From: Pogonophryne albipinna
Lineage: Eukaryota; Chordata; Actinopteri; Perciformes; Artedidraconidae
Length of the DNA stretch: 64,000 nucleotides
Assembly: GCA_028583405.1 (NCBI GenBank)
Contig: CM053260.1
Span: forward strand, 17,623,401-17,687,400
Direction of reading: 5' to 3'
Shown here: piece by piece, positions 53,764 through 64,000 of the stretch
Layout of the letters: each line of letters starts with the position of its first letter
How positions within the stretch are numbered: the first letter of the stretch is position 1
The notes under the pieces: model-generated
Databases searched by the model: none
Told to the model about the DNA's origin: nothing
Seen by the model: only the letters and a program-made list of their open reading frames with translations
Made by a program: the position numbers and the translations under genes

Positions 53764-54170
53764 CCATTAAGAGTCAGATGCTTGACGAAATCTACTAAAA
53801 CAAAGTACTTCATTATCTACTTTTCAGTTTTTTATACACAAAAGTGTATCTTTCAGTAACTTTTCTCAGAGAATTTAAGCATAAATCTGTCAAATGTTCA
53901 AAACAGCCTTGTTTCACTGAAATAGCCTCAAAATCACAAACTGCCATTAAGAGTCAGATTCTTAATGAAATCTACTGACACAAAGTACTTCATTATCTAC
54001 TTTTCAGCTTTTAAATACAAAAGTGTATCTTTCAGTAACTTTTTTGAGAGAATTAAGCATAAATCTGTCAAATTTTCAAAACATCCTTGTTTCACTGAAA
54101 TAGCCTCAAAATCACAAACTGCCATTAAGAGTCAGATGCTTTACGAAATCTAATAAAACAGAGTACTTTC
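53764..54170 (+). repeat. 180-bp tandem repeat, about 2.2 copies
   Basis: Units start at 53764, 53944 and 54122 with CCATTAAGAGTCAGAT and contain CAAAGTACTTCATTATCTAC. The copies differ by a few bases. The array lies between ORF D and promoter module 4 and has no coding content. Confidence 0.85.
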
Positions 54171-54173
54171 TAC

Positions 54174-54268
54174 AGATGACTCCTCCCACTCAACGCAATA
54201 AGTCCCACCCCACTCAGCAAATCATATAAAACTAAGGACCCCACTAAGACGACCGTTGAAAACTAGCC
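54174..54268 (+). promoter_or_regulatory. element promoter module 4 with shared leader
   Basis: It contains ACTCCTCCCACTCAACGCAA and AAATCATATAAAACTAAGG, the best TATA-like form among the modules, then the same leader as module 3 up to the ATG at 54269. Confidence 0.65.
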
Positions 54269-55369
54269 ATGGATCTGAGAAAAACCAAGTCTGGTGTAGC
54301 CTCCCCTTATTATCACCAGGATAACGGATATGGGCTTAATGACTGGATGTTACAAAGTAGGGGAGAGGATGTTCCCGAAGAAGAGCTCTCCTCTATATCA
54401 TATCCATGTAAGGTCTTTAGGACAAAAGAGGACCATGATAACATGACATATGAAGAATATCTTTCTTTAAAAGATGGTATTATAGATAACCTTTGTAGAA
54501 ACAGTATATCTCATACCACTCGCCAAGATCGCAAACGACAATTAGCAGAAAAGAAAAGAAAAAGTAAAGAAAAACGAAGAAAAAGAAAAAGCAAAATGAA
54601 AAGGAGAAGAAAAATGAAAAGCAAACGCAGAAAGCGAATGAAAAGAAAAGGGGCAAAAGGACGGAAAACGAAAAAGACAAAAAGAAGGAAGGTGAAAAGA
54701 AAAAGGAACAAAGTGAAGAAATTTAAACTAGAGGATGCTGATGGTGTTGTAGAGCCATTACCGGATCATAATAATCTTATAGATCATCTACCGCTAACCG
54801 ACTGCTGCGAATGTGTTGAGCAAATACCAAAAGCAATGGCAGAGCTTTGCTTCAATATAATGAGAGAAAATGCGCGAAACTGTGGAATTGCTCAAATTGG
54901 CGACAGTGCCAGAACATGTATTAAAAGACTGATGGAGGATCTCTATTCTAGTATCGGTTGTCATTACATCGAAGGATACGCCAAAACGTGTGACAACATA
55001 GACAAAGCTTTTGAAGACAATTATATGGTACCTGTCCCTACAGCTAAACAAATCCTACGCCAGGTATTCAACAGACCACAAGAAGCACAAGAAGCCCCAG
55101 AAAGGATTACATTCAGAGCTAATAATGGTGAAACCGAAGAAGAAGCAAAGCAGATTATAATCGTTGTGGGTGAAAGGATAGAGAATTTGTATGTGATGTT
55201 AATGCATTTATCTGATATAAAAAATGCATTCGTATACTTCCAAGAGACTCCTAAACATCTACTTGGGCAATGTGAATTGAACGATAAACCGATCACTGTA
55301 AATGAAACGCGGAGAGAAGCAGCAGTGCAAATCGTTAAGTCTATTACCTTGTATGCACTACGACATTAG
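54269..55369 (+). CDS. element ORF C, 366 aa, very basic middle region
   Basis: It starts MDLRKTK like ORF B and then diverges. Residues about 87-153 are almost only Lys and Arg with a few Ser, Met and Gly (for example KRKSKEKRRKRKSKMKRRRK). Such a stretch would bind nucleic acid or target the nucleolus. The C-terminal 200 residues are helical with several Cys (DCCECVEQ; CGIAQIGDSARTCIKRL). A basic core-like protein that condenses DNA is one possibility. I do not recognise the family. The frame is intact, starts just after promoter module 4 and is followed by ATTAAA-like signals near 55420. Confidence 0.6.
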   Translation: MDLRKTKSGVASPYYHQDNGYGLNDWMLQSRGEDVPEEELSSISYPCKVFRTKEDHDNMTYEEYLSLKDGIIDNLCRNSISHTTRQDRKRQLAEKKRKSKEKRRKRKSKMKRRRKMKSKRRKRMKRKGAKGRKTKKTKRRKVKRKRNKVKKFKLEDADGVVEPLPDHNNLIDHLPLTDCCECVEQIPKAMAELCFNIMRENARNCGIAQIGDSARTCIKRLMEDLYSSIGCHYIEGYAKTCDNIDKAFEDNYMVPVPTAKQILRQVFNRPQEAQEAPERITFRANNGETEEEAKQIIIVVGERIENLYVMLMHLSDIKNAFVYFQETPKHLLGQCELNDKPITVNETRREAAVQIVKSITLYALRH

Positions 55370-55495
55370 CTTGGTAAAATGTAATGTGTTTTTATGAAAA
55401 TGTGTTGAATGTTGCGTTTTCAATTAAACAACCATTACAAAATGAAAATGTGTTTTTATTTTTTGCTTTCATATATAGTAATAGTATTGTAAACG

Positions 55496-55589
55496 AAACA
55501 TTTAAAGTGTATCATGTGCTCTCATTGTATGCTCTGTTTTTAGATGTACAGAGCATACAATGAGAGCACATGATACACTTTAAATGTTT
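55496..55589. repeat. perfect 42-bp-arm palindrome copied from ORF D
   Basis: Arms 55496-55537 and 55548-55589 are exact reverse complements around a 10-nt spacer. The left arm joins two pieces of ORF D, AAACATTTAAAG (53148 region) and GTGTATCATGTGCTCTC (53220 region), with the bases between them removed. It is not part of a reading frame. Confidence 0.9.
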
Positions 55590-56329
55590 AAAAGTACTCT
55601 GTTTGAGTAGATTTCAGCACACAGGGTCTCTACTGTAAACAGAAAAAACATAACATTTTTAAGTATATAATAATATACTATCCATATAATATACTAGTTT
55701 AACCCCTAGCAAAAAAAAAACAACATTTAATAATTACATGATATTATAAAATAAAATAAAAAGTACTTACCAGAGTTTTTCAAGATCAGATACAGGTCAA
55801 GAAAATGCATAGAGGAGGTATGGTGCTGGCTCATTAGCCCTCTCACTCTTCTTAGAATGATCCTGTGCAATTTTTAAAAGTTGAACTCCTATCCCCTTAT
55901 AAACCAAAATAACAATAGCCCTTAAAGAGCCTGTGACACGAGTTTCCCCCATCATCCAAACCCATCAATTTGAGTAAATATTGTCCCCTTGAAAACCGTT
56001 ACTGAACTGATTTTGGATATTTGTACTTTGATAACCATTAATCTGCCCTTCAATGTTGACCATTTTCTGGATCTTCTCGGGGATTCTTCAAGTCCCGCCA
56101 AATTATGGGTGACGTCATTGCGGGCACAGCGCTCCAGCTGCACCGTTCAGGATCCCAGCATCTGCATGTAAACGCACGATGGCGCACAGAGCAGCAAGCT
56201 CAGACAGCGATGACAGTTTAATTTTGAACGTGTCTGAGAGCTCATATGAGGCTGAAGGATCGGTTTATGTTGTATCTGTTAGAAGTTTAGGAATTAGGTC
56301 AATATGGGCGATCATACGGTCATGTAACC

Positions 56330-57190
56330 AGTGGTGGACTGGGACTTAAAATCATCCCGGGACTCTCGACCGGCCCACTTCGGTACCGCTAGTAAATTGT
56401 CAACGGGGGGAGTGGGGGATGTCGGGGGCGGCGGGTGCTGTAGGCTGGGGAAGGCTAAGCCTTCCCAAATATTTGTGTCACTGCATCCTGGTAAAATACA
56501 AATATAATGTATAATGTCTGTGTCTTTGACATTAGCGCTGCTAGCCACCTGTGCCCTGTACTACGAAGCCAGTTCAACATACCCTGGATATGTTTGAGTA
56601 ACAAACAAACTAACAACAACAAACTAACAAACGAGATCTCGCTAAGCGGTCCTACGACGCTGGTTATTAACTCGGTAAATCAAGCCAGGGTTTCTCTCAC
56701 CAGCTGAGAGCGCGTTCACGTCTAAGACACGAGTGGATCTGACTTTAATTACATTTGACTTGAGTGTTTCGTCAACATAATGTGTGGCTTAAAATAATAC
56801 TTCTGCATACAGTATGTGACACTGTAAGTGTTGCACAGCCAGATACGGCTGGAGAAGCTGACTCGGATAAGGAAATATATGATATATTATGATATTATAT
56901 GATCGATGATCTGATTGATGATGTAATATGAATGATAAGTGCGACACGTCGGCGTCTTCTCTGCATACGGCAGTTTAAACTGTATTTCCTTTATCCTGTA
57001 ATATAACTTGAGAGATTTAAACTCCGCACACTGAGTTGATCTCTTTTCTATAGACGCCGGAGGCGGGCAGCGTCAGGTAAAAGAAGTTATTTAGCCTTCC
57101 CAAAACTGAGCCTCACGCGCCGCCTATGGGGATGTACTAGTGACTTATCCGACCGGCCCACTTCGGTCCCGGCTCATCGGGATTCGTCCC
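56330..57190. mobile_element. nested hAT-like element remnant
   Basis: The left end CAGTGGTGGACTGGGAC and right end GATGGCCAGTCCGCCACTG belong to the same family as 60687-61984. I found no matching 8-bp duplication, so the copy is probably rearranged. A further inner repeat begins near 56435 (GAAGGCTAAGCCTTCCC) and ends near 57105, with related inverted sequence. Confidence 0.5.
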
Positions 57191-57349
57191 GATGGCCAGT
57201 CCGCCACTGCACCCAGCCCACGTAAACTGTCAACGGGGGGAGCCTCGCTGCGGGGAAACGGTGGACCTAGTGTCCCGATCGGAGTGGGAATAATAATAAT
57301 AATAATAATCCGTGCATTTTATCCATTAATTTCCCAACATTGTGGTAAA

Positions 57350-57695
57350 AAAAACACACGTTTAATCCATGTTGGTGTACTACAACTACAAAAAGCATCG
57401 GTTTGTTTTCTCATCAGGAAATGCAGACCGGCTCAAACAAACGATTTGTAATCATCATTCTCACGATCATTTAATGTATCATATGTTCGCCGAATTGACA
57501 TGAAAGCACTAATAAATGTTGTTTAATCCACTTGAGTTTACAACTACAAAAATAATCGATTTGTTTTTATATCACATCCTACGGGAGGAAATTCAGCAGC
57601 TCTCAATACCGATTTGTAATCCTAATTTAATCATCATCTTCACCACGATCATTTATGTTTATGTTCGCCGAATTGACATGAAAGCACTGACAAAT
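57350..57695. repeat. diverged tandem duplication, about 165-bp unit
   Basis: Two units each run from TTTAATCCA through ACAACTACAAAAA and GATTTGTAATC to GTTCGCCGAATTGACATGAA. The units have diverged. A short (AAT)n lies just before, at about 57290. Confidence 0.7.
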
Positions 57696-58243
57696 ATGAA
57701 TATACTGTAGTCAACTTCATTAAAACGTTATTAACGTGCCTAAACTCAGTAATTCACAATTTCTACGCATGACAACACACTTTGTCCGTGTTTCGCTCTC
57801 TCACCGCACAGTGAAGCGTTCCCGCATTGACGTCACTTCCGGCTTCCCCCAAAATTTCAAAATGACTCGAAGGAATTTCCCCGCGATGTTCGAAATTATT
57901 GATATTTATCGGAACGGTATCGCATCTTCTTTTTTAAACTGACGGTTCGAGATGACTAGTAGCCCAATATTTCATTGCACAACAGTTGTTGGGATGCTGT
58001 CACAGGCTCTTTAATTAACACTAATCATTTAAAAAAAAACTTACATCTAATTTAGAGAGGACAATAACGTTTTTACGTGTCTTAGTGAGTGAAAATTAAT
58101 GGCTGTTTTATTTAGTTAGAGCGTATTTCTTTTTTAAAAACTAACTCCATCCCCTCGCTTCTCACCTCACAGAGAGTGTCTTAATCAACATATAGATTAA
58201 CATCCCAGGCTTATCACAAACCCTCACATCAAAGGCCAACTCC

Positions 58244-58246
<3 letters not shown>

Positions 58247-58333
<87 letters not shown>
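58247..58333. repeat. (GT)n microsatellite
   Basis: About 43 GT units just inside the right terminal repeat. Confidence 0.97.
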
Positions 58334-58336
<3 letters not shown>

Positions 58337-58391
58337 TGTTCTTAAAGGTAGGGGTAGGTCATTTTGGAGAAACCAGCTCGAGTGAGCTAGA

Positions 58392-59369
58392 ATTAGAAAA
58401 TACACAACCGGGAAAAATCTGCCACTTCCTTACAGAGCCCCTCCTCCAGCACACATGAACGCGCTCACATGACCAAAAGAGGGCACGAGATAAGTTTGTG
58501 CACAGATCTTCGGCTGTAGGCGTCTGACCCCCGCACAGATGCTGCATTCGTTTCTTGACTGGTGCTCCGGACGGATGGCGGTCAGTTGTCACAGGCATCT
58601 CTTGGCCATTTTTCTTTTTTGAAAGGTGACTTGGTAAGTGGAAATTACTGTCTTTTATTTAGTTTGAGCATATTTCTATTTTCACCTAATTCCACCCCCC
58701 ACTATCTGCTAGCCTCATAGCCAAAGGAAGGGGTGGAGAAAGGGGGGAGAGGCCTGGGCTGGGAGGGGGCGGGGGCTAGACAGTCTCACGCATAACTTCA
58801 AAGAGACACCTAGATTAACATCAAAGGCTTATAACACACCAGTGTGAAATCACACCTGCCTGTTATAACACCTCACATCAAAGGGCAAAACATCAAAGGC
58901 TAATTAGATTAGTCAACTCTGAGGGGACTGGGGCCAGACAGTCTCATGCATAACTTCAAAGAGACTGCCTTAATCAACACCTAGATTAACATCAGAGGCT
59001 TTTTTCACACCTACCTGTTATAACAACTCACATCAAAGGATTAGACTACAAAGGGGTGTGATGGGACAGGGGCCAGACAACATAACTTCAAAGAGACTGC
59101 CTTACTCAACACATCAAATAATTAGACAACAAAGGCACTACACAGGGGGGCTTTTCACACCTACCTGTTATAACACCTCACCCCTCACATCAAAGGATCT
59201 CGAACAAAGGGAGGCGGGACTTAGCTCATTAACATAAGTGTACCCACTCACATCAAAGGATCTCGAACAATGGGAGGCGGGACTTAGCTCATTTGCATAA
59301 TTGAGGGCGTGTCCACCTGTCACTTTTTATGCATACTAATGTGAAGAAAGCGGGATGAATAATACTACT
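58392..59369 (-). repeat. right terminal inverted repeat
   Basis: Reverse complement of the left repeat, about 140 bp longer because it has an extra block of the CTTTGATGTGAG/CTTTGAAGTTATG units. One octamer (ATTTGCAT at 59291-59298) is kept. The second octamer position reads CATTAACATAAG and is lost. The inner end again copies the ORF A start; the short minus-strand frame there (58359-58598) is a truncated duplicate, not a gene. Confidence 0.85.
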
Positions 59370-59482
59370 ACCCTCAACAACCGCTTTGCTTCCTTCATCG
59401 ACAAGGTTGGTTCCTGTGCTCTCTGCTTGTGACTGTGTTATGTGAAATGTACTGTAGGCCTGAGTATCTTACTGCCAATTGC

Positions 59483-60658
59483 CTGTAATGCACTACAGGG
59501 GTCCCTCAGGGCTATGTTCTTGGTCCCCTCCTCTTCTCCTTGTACACAAACTCGCTCGGATCTGTCATTAGCCCGCATGGTTTTTCATACCACTGCTACG
59601 CTGACGACACCCAATTAATTCTGTCCTTTCCCCGCTCAGAGACCCAGGTCGTCGCACGCATCTCTGCTTGTCTAGCTGACATCTCTCAGTGGATGTCTGC
59701 TCATCACCTCAAGCTCAACCTTGACAAGACTGAACTGCTTTTCCTTCCGGAAAAAGATTGTCCCACTCTTGACCTAACAATCAAGATCGGCACCTCTGTT
59801 GTTTCCCCGACTCAGACTGCAAGGAATCTGGGTGTGATCCTAGATAACAAACTGTCCTTCACTGCAAACATCGCTGCTACAACCCGCTGCTGCAGATACA
59901 CGCTTTACAACATCAGGAGGATACGTCCCCAGCTGACCCAGAAAGGCACGCAGGTTCTGGTCCAGGCTCTCGTCATCTCACGCCTAGACTACTGCAACTC
60001 CCTCCTGGCTGGTCTACCTGCATGTGCCATCCGACCTCTGCAGCTCATCCAGAATGCAGCGGCTCGTCTGGTCTTCAACCTTCCTAAATTCTCCCACACC
60101 ACGCCGCTCCTCCGCTCCCTCCACTGGCTTCCGTTAACTGCTAGAATCCACTTCAAGACAATGGTACTTGCGTACCATGCTGCGAATGGATCTGGCCCTT
60201 CCTACATCCAGGACATGGTTAAACCGTACACCCCAGCACGTGCACTCCGCTCTGCATCAACCAAACAGCTCGCTGCACCCTCGCTGCGAAGGGGACCCAA
60301 GTTCCCATCAGCAAAAACACGTGGGTTTGCTATCCTGGCTCCAAAATGGTGGAATGACCTCCCCATTGACATCAGGACAGCAGATAGCTTACACACCTTC
60401 CGGCGCAGACTGAAAACTCATCTCTTTCGACTCCACTTCGAGCAATAGAACTATTAACAAAGCACTTATATACTAATAAAGGACTGGCTTACCTAAAGCC
60501 AGTTGAGTAGCACTTGAAATGTTTGGCTCTATGAAACCTGATGTACTTATATGATTCTGTTTTCTTCAAGTTTGTATTTTGTTGGTCGAACGCACTTATT
60601 GTAAGTCGCTTTGGATAAAAACGTCAGCTAAATGCAATGTAATGTAATGTAATGTAAT
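59483..60658 (+). mobile_element. 5'-truncated L2-like LINE in keratin gene 3 intron 1
   Basis: From about 59498 the frame is open for 316 codons to a stop at 60448. It begins inside the reverse transcriptase at GVPQG, followed by the YADD box (59597) and the conserved L2 C-terminal region ([25 protein letters not shown]). The 3' end is GTAAGTCGCTTTGGATAAAA and a (TGTAA)n tail, typical of fish L2. The endonuclease and most of the reverse transcriptase are missing, so it is dead on arrival. In GVPQGS the Ser is Tyr. Confidence 0.85.
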
Positions 60659-60741
60659 GCTCTCATGGGGCTAAATTACTTGCAGCCAGGGGCGGACTGG
60701 GACTGACAATCAGCCCGGGACTCTCGGCCGGCCCACTTCGG

Positions 60742-61826
<1,085 letters not shown>

Positions 61827-62788
61827 CACTTCGGTACCGCAAGTAAATACCGCTAGTAAATTGTCGACGGGAGGGGGGCGGTGCTAGTGACTTTTCCGAA
61901 CCGGCCCACATCGTCTGAACGGCCCACTTCAGTACCGGCCCATCGGGATTAGTCCGGAACGTCCCGATGGCCAGTCCGCCTCTGCTTGCAGCTGCTGTCA
62001 AAAGCTAAATGTGAAGTGAATTGTAGCATAAAAGAGTCAATTAAATCAACAGTCTAACCACATTTACAACATCTGACAATCTTACCTTTTTTTTTGTCTC
62101 CACAGGTCAGGTTCCTGGAGCAGCAGAACCAAATGCTGGAGACCAAATGGAGCCTCCTGCAGGACCAGACCACATCCCGCTCCAACATCGATAGCATGTT
62201 CGAGGCTTACATTTCCAACCTGCGCAGACACCTCGACGGAATGGGCAATGAGAAGGTCAAGCTGGAGGGAGAGCTGAGGATCATGCAGGGTCACGTTGAG
62301 GACTTCAAGAATAAGTGAGTGCTTATATGACATGGTCACTAACTTTTACAGACATTTGATGAAGTCAACAGATGTTTTAAAATCGAGCAGATGTACTCAA
62401 ATCCCGCCATGTATGAAGATGAAATCAACAAACGTGCAACTGCAGAGAACGAATTTGTGCTCTTGAAGAAGGTGCATATACATCAAATATGCATTCATTC
62501 ATTGGAAATCCTGGTGTTAACAACAAAGTAGCAAATTCTAACACTTTCGGTTTCTACATTATTTTCTTTTTAGGATGTTGATGCTGCTTACATGAACAAG
62601 GTGGAGCTGGATGCCAAGGCTGATGCTCTTCAGGATGAGATCAACTTCCTCAGTGCCGTCTATGAGACTGTATGTATTTATAATATCATATTCTTTATAA
62701 TACTATAATCTTTTCTGAGTTAAATCTGATGAAAATCTGCTACATTTTCCATAAAAAAAGGACAAAGAGTTCATTACTGTGCAACAAC

Positions 62789-63857
62789 CAGTGGCGACTG
62801 GTCATTAGGGGCAGGTGGGGCACAGCCGAAAGTATTAAAAATAATGATTACAACAAAATGCAAAAAATAAATAAAAAAATATATAAAATATATTTTAAGA
62901 TCATGTTTAATCATCTGATTCGTCTGTAAATTGCTGTTTTAGTCTGTGTTCTTCTAATTAGTGTCTACAGTGTGTGCCTATTGAGCTGTTTAGAGCCATG
63001 TGGGACAAAACCCGATCCTGCCCCTCCCTCTCTCTGTCTAAGTGAACGGTGACTGTAAAAACTACACTGCGCATGCTCAGAATATTTTCCTATTTAATGT
63101 GTATGACAAAAAATAATGACCATAGGGGCATAGTGCTGCCATCCCCACCATACGTCATCTCACATCATTCATAGCTGATTGGCTGTAAGTACGTGTGCCG
63201 CGAAAAGTGTGGTGTGTGAAGAGGAGACGAGAGAGCTGCAGTGAGGCGTCCTAAAACCCGGACGTAAGCTGCGCATGGCTTCCCTCGACAAAAAAGCAAT
63301 GACATTTCTCCATAGGATTTTAGAAAATAGCTCCAAATAAGGTCTGTGGGAAACGTACCTGTTAGATAAATGCACGTTTTGTTCAGCCGGATAATATCCA
63401 CATGTCTACCCTACTTTTATAATTTTCGAATCATAAATCTATTGATTAGATTAGATTTATGATAGACTTTTGAAACTACAAGAACATAAGGAGGACTTTT
63501 ACAAAAAAGTAATAGAGATTTTTGTCCAGAAGGATAGGACTTAATCTTCAAGTCAAGGTAAGACTGCAATTTTATTGAAAATGGGATCTTACTAAGAGAG
63601 AACAATTCAATATTTAAATGATAAAATTACATTTTTTGGGTATCCTTTTGTTGAACTGTCTGTTTAAAATTAATTGAAGCATCAGACAAAAAAAGCTTTT
63701 GAAAATAATACTATATTTTGATTTAGGTCAAAATATAATATTTGTAAACCTGAAGAGTCAGTGCCAGTGCCTCACCAACCATGAACCTCACTGCAGAAGC
63801 TATAGACATCTAAGTTTGTTGTGCCCCACCACTTTTGTACATATAAAAACGCCACTG
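62789..63857. mobile_element. hAT element in keratin gene 3 intron 4
   Basis: Ends CAGTGGCGACTGG...CGCCACTG are flanked by the 8-bp duplication GCAACAAC (62781-62788 and 63858-63865). Gene 2 keeps the empty site GTGCAACAACCATTG at the same place in its intron, which confirms the insertion. No transposase seen. Confidence 0.88.
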
Positions 63858-64000
63858 GCAACAACCATTGGTTCTGTAGGAGCTTCGTGAGCTGCAGAGC
63901 CAGATCAAGGACACCTCCGTTATCGTGGAGATGGACAACAGCCGTAACCTGGACATGGACTCTATTGTGGCTGAAGTGCGTGCTCAATATGAGGACATTG

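Larger units (their letters stand above)
55926..58010. mobile_element. second TTAA-type element inside the Polinton-class element
   Basis: Ends AGAGCCTGTGACA...TGTCACAGGCTCT are flanked by TTAA at 55922-55925 and 58011-58014. It is unrelated to the CCTCTTAAGCCC family. From about 56179 a frame starting MAHRAASSDSDDS looks like the acidic start of an element-encoded protein, but it runs into a hAT-like insertion at 56325. TTAA duplication fits Kolobok or piggyBac. Confidence 0.7.
47641..59369 (+). mobile_element. Polinton/Maverick-class element, non-autonomous, 11.7 kb
   Basis: The element is bounded by a perfect 6-bp duplication ACCCTC (47635-47640 and 59370-59375). Its inverted repeats are 835 bp (left) and 978 bp (right) and begin AGTAGTATTATTCATCCCGC. 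Long inverted repeats starting with AG and a 6-bp duplication are the known signature of Polintons/Mavericks, the integrated relatives of adintoviruses. None of their hallmark genes is recognisable: family-B polymerase, retroviral-type integrase, packaging ATPase, adenain-like protease and capsid proteins. Instead there are ORFs of 272, 167, 187 and 366 codons and one small ORF, most behind copies of the same promoter module. Two TTAA-type elements (49526-51363 and 55926-58010) sit inside, so the element proper is about 7.8 kb. It probably depends on proteins supplied by a full-length relative. Confidence 0.7.

Noticed and set aside
58359..58598. Independent minus-strand gene in the right terminal repeat (and its twin at 48272-48481)
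   Set aside because: These are truncated copies of the ORF A start carried in both terminal repeats; the frames end within the repeat.
47641..59369. Endogenous retrovirus or herpesvirus-piggyBac fusion (Teratorn-like)
   Set aside because: The ends are inverted rather than direct repeats, the duplication is 6 bp rather than TTAA, and no gag/pol or herpesvirus gene is seen.
59540..60448. Reverse-transcriptase ORF as a gene of the 11.7-kb element
   Set aside because: It lies outside the right terminal repeat and target duplication, in keratin intron 1, and is a 5'-truncated L2 LINE.

Overview
The window is nuclear DNA of a ray-finned (teleost) fish. It carries spliced type II keratin genes with GT-AG introns. 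The repeat load is typical of teleosts: L2-like LINEs, Tc1/mariner ends, hAT elements with 8-bp target duplications, TTAA-type elements and very long (CA)n arrays. All host genes seen are on the + strand and form a tandem type II keratin cluster.

Layout: 1-6.6 kb is non-coding apart from a (TACC)n array. 6.77-11.10 kb is keratin gene 1 (9 exons, 576 aa, with a glutamate-rich tail). 11.1-33.4 kb is repeat-rich intergenic DNA with an uninterrupted 997-codon LINE ORF at 18.05-21.04 kb, a complete hAT element at 14.03-14.81 kb, Tc1 ends and a tRNA-type SINE. 33.65-37.13 kb is keratin gene 2 (9 exons, 518 aa, Gly/Tyr/Ser-rich head and tail). 39.1-43.75 kb is a nest: a probable solo LTR holds a TTAA element, which holds a PIF/Harbinger-like element with a broken THAP zinc-finger fragment. 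From 47.06 kb to the window end is keratin gene 3, a near-twin of gene 2 that is now broken.

The most unusual object is the 11,729-bp element at 47,641-59,369, inserted in the coding part of exon 1 of keratin gene 3. It has terminal inverted repeats of about 0.84 and 0.98 kb, a perfect 6-bp target duplication (ACCCTC), termini starting AGTAGTATTATT, and POU octamers about 70 bp from each end. These features fit a Maverick/Polinton (adintovirus-like) element copied by a protein-primed polymerase. I find no polymerase, integrase, packaging ATPase, protease or capsid gene in it. Instead it carries a small set of unfamiliar ORFs driven by at least four copies of one promoter module. It was itself hit by two TTAA-type elements. 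It is best read as a non-autonomous Polinton-class element with its own gene set, and is the best candidate here for an undescribed system.

Downstream of that insertion, keratin gene 3 intron 1 holds a 5'-truncated L2 LINE and two nested hAT elements, and intron 4 holds a further hAT element. Exon 3 has also lost its splice acceptor. Exons 1, 2, 4 and the visible part of 5 still read open, so inactivation looks fairly recent. Keratin genes 1 and 2 look intact and should make partners for type I keratins in epithelial intermediate filaments.
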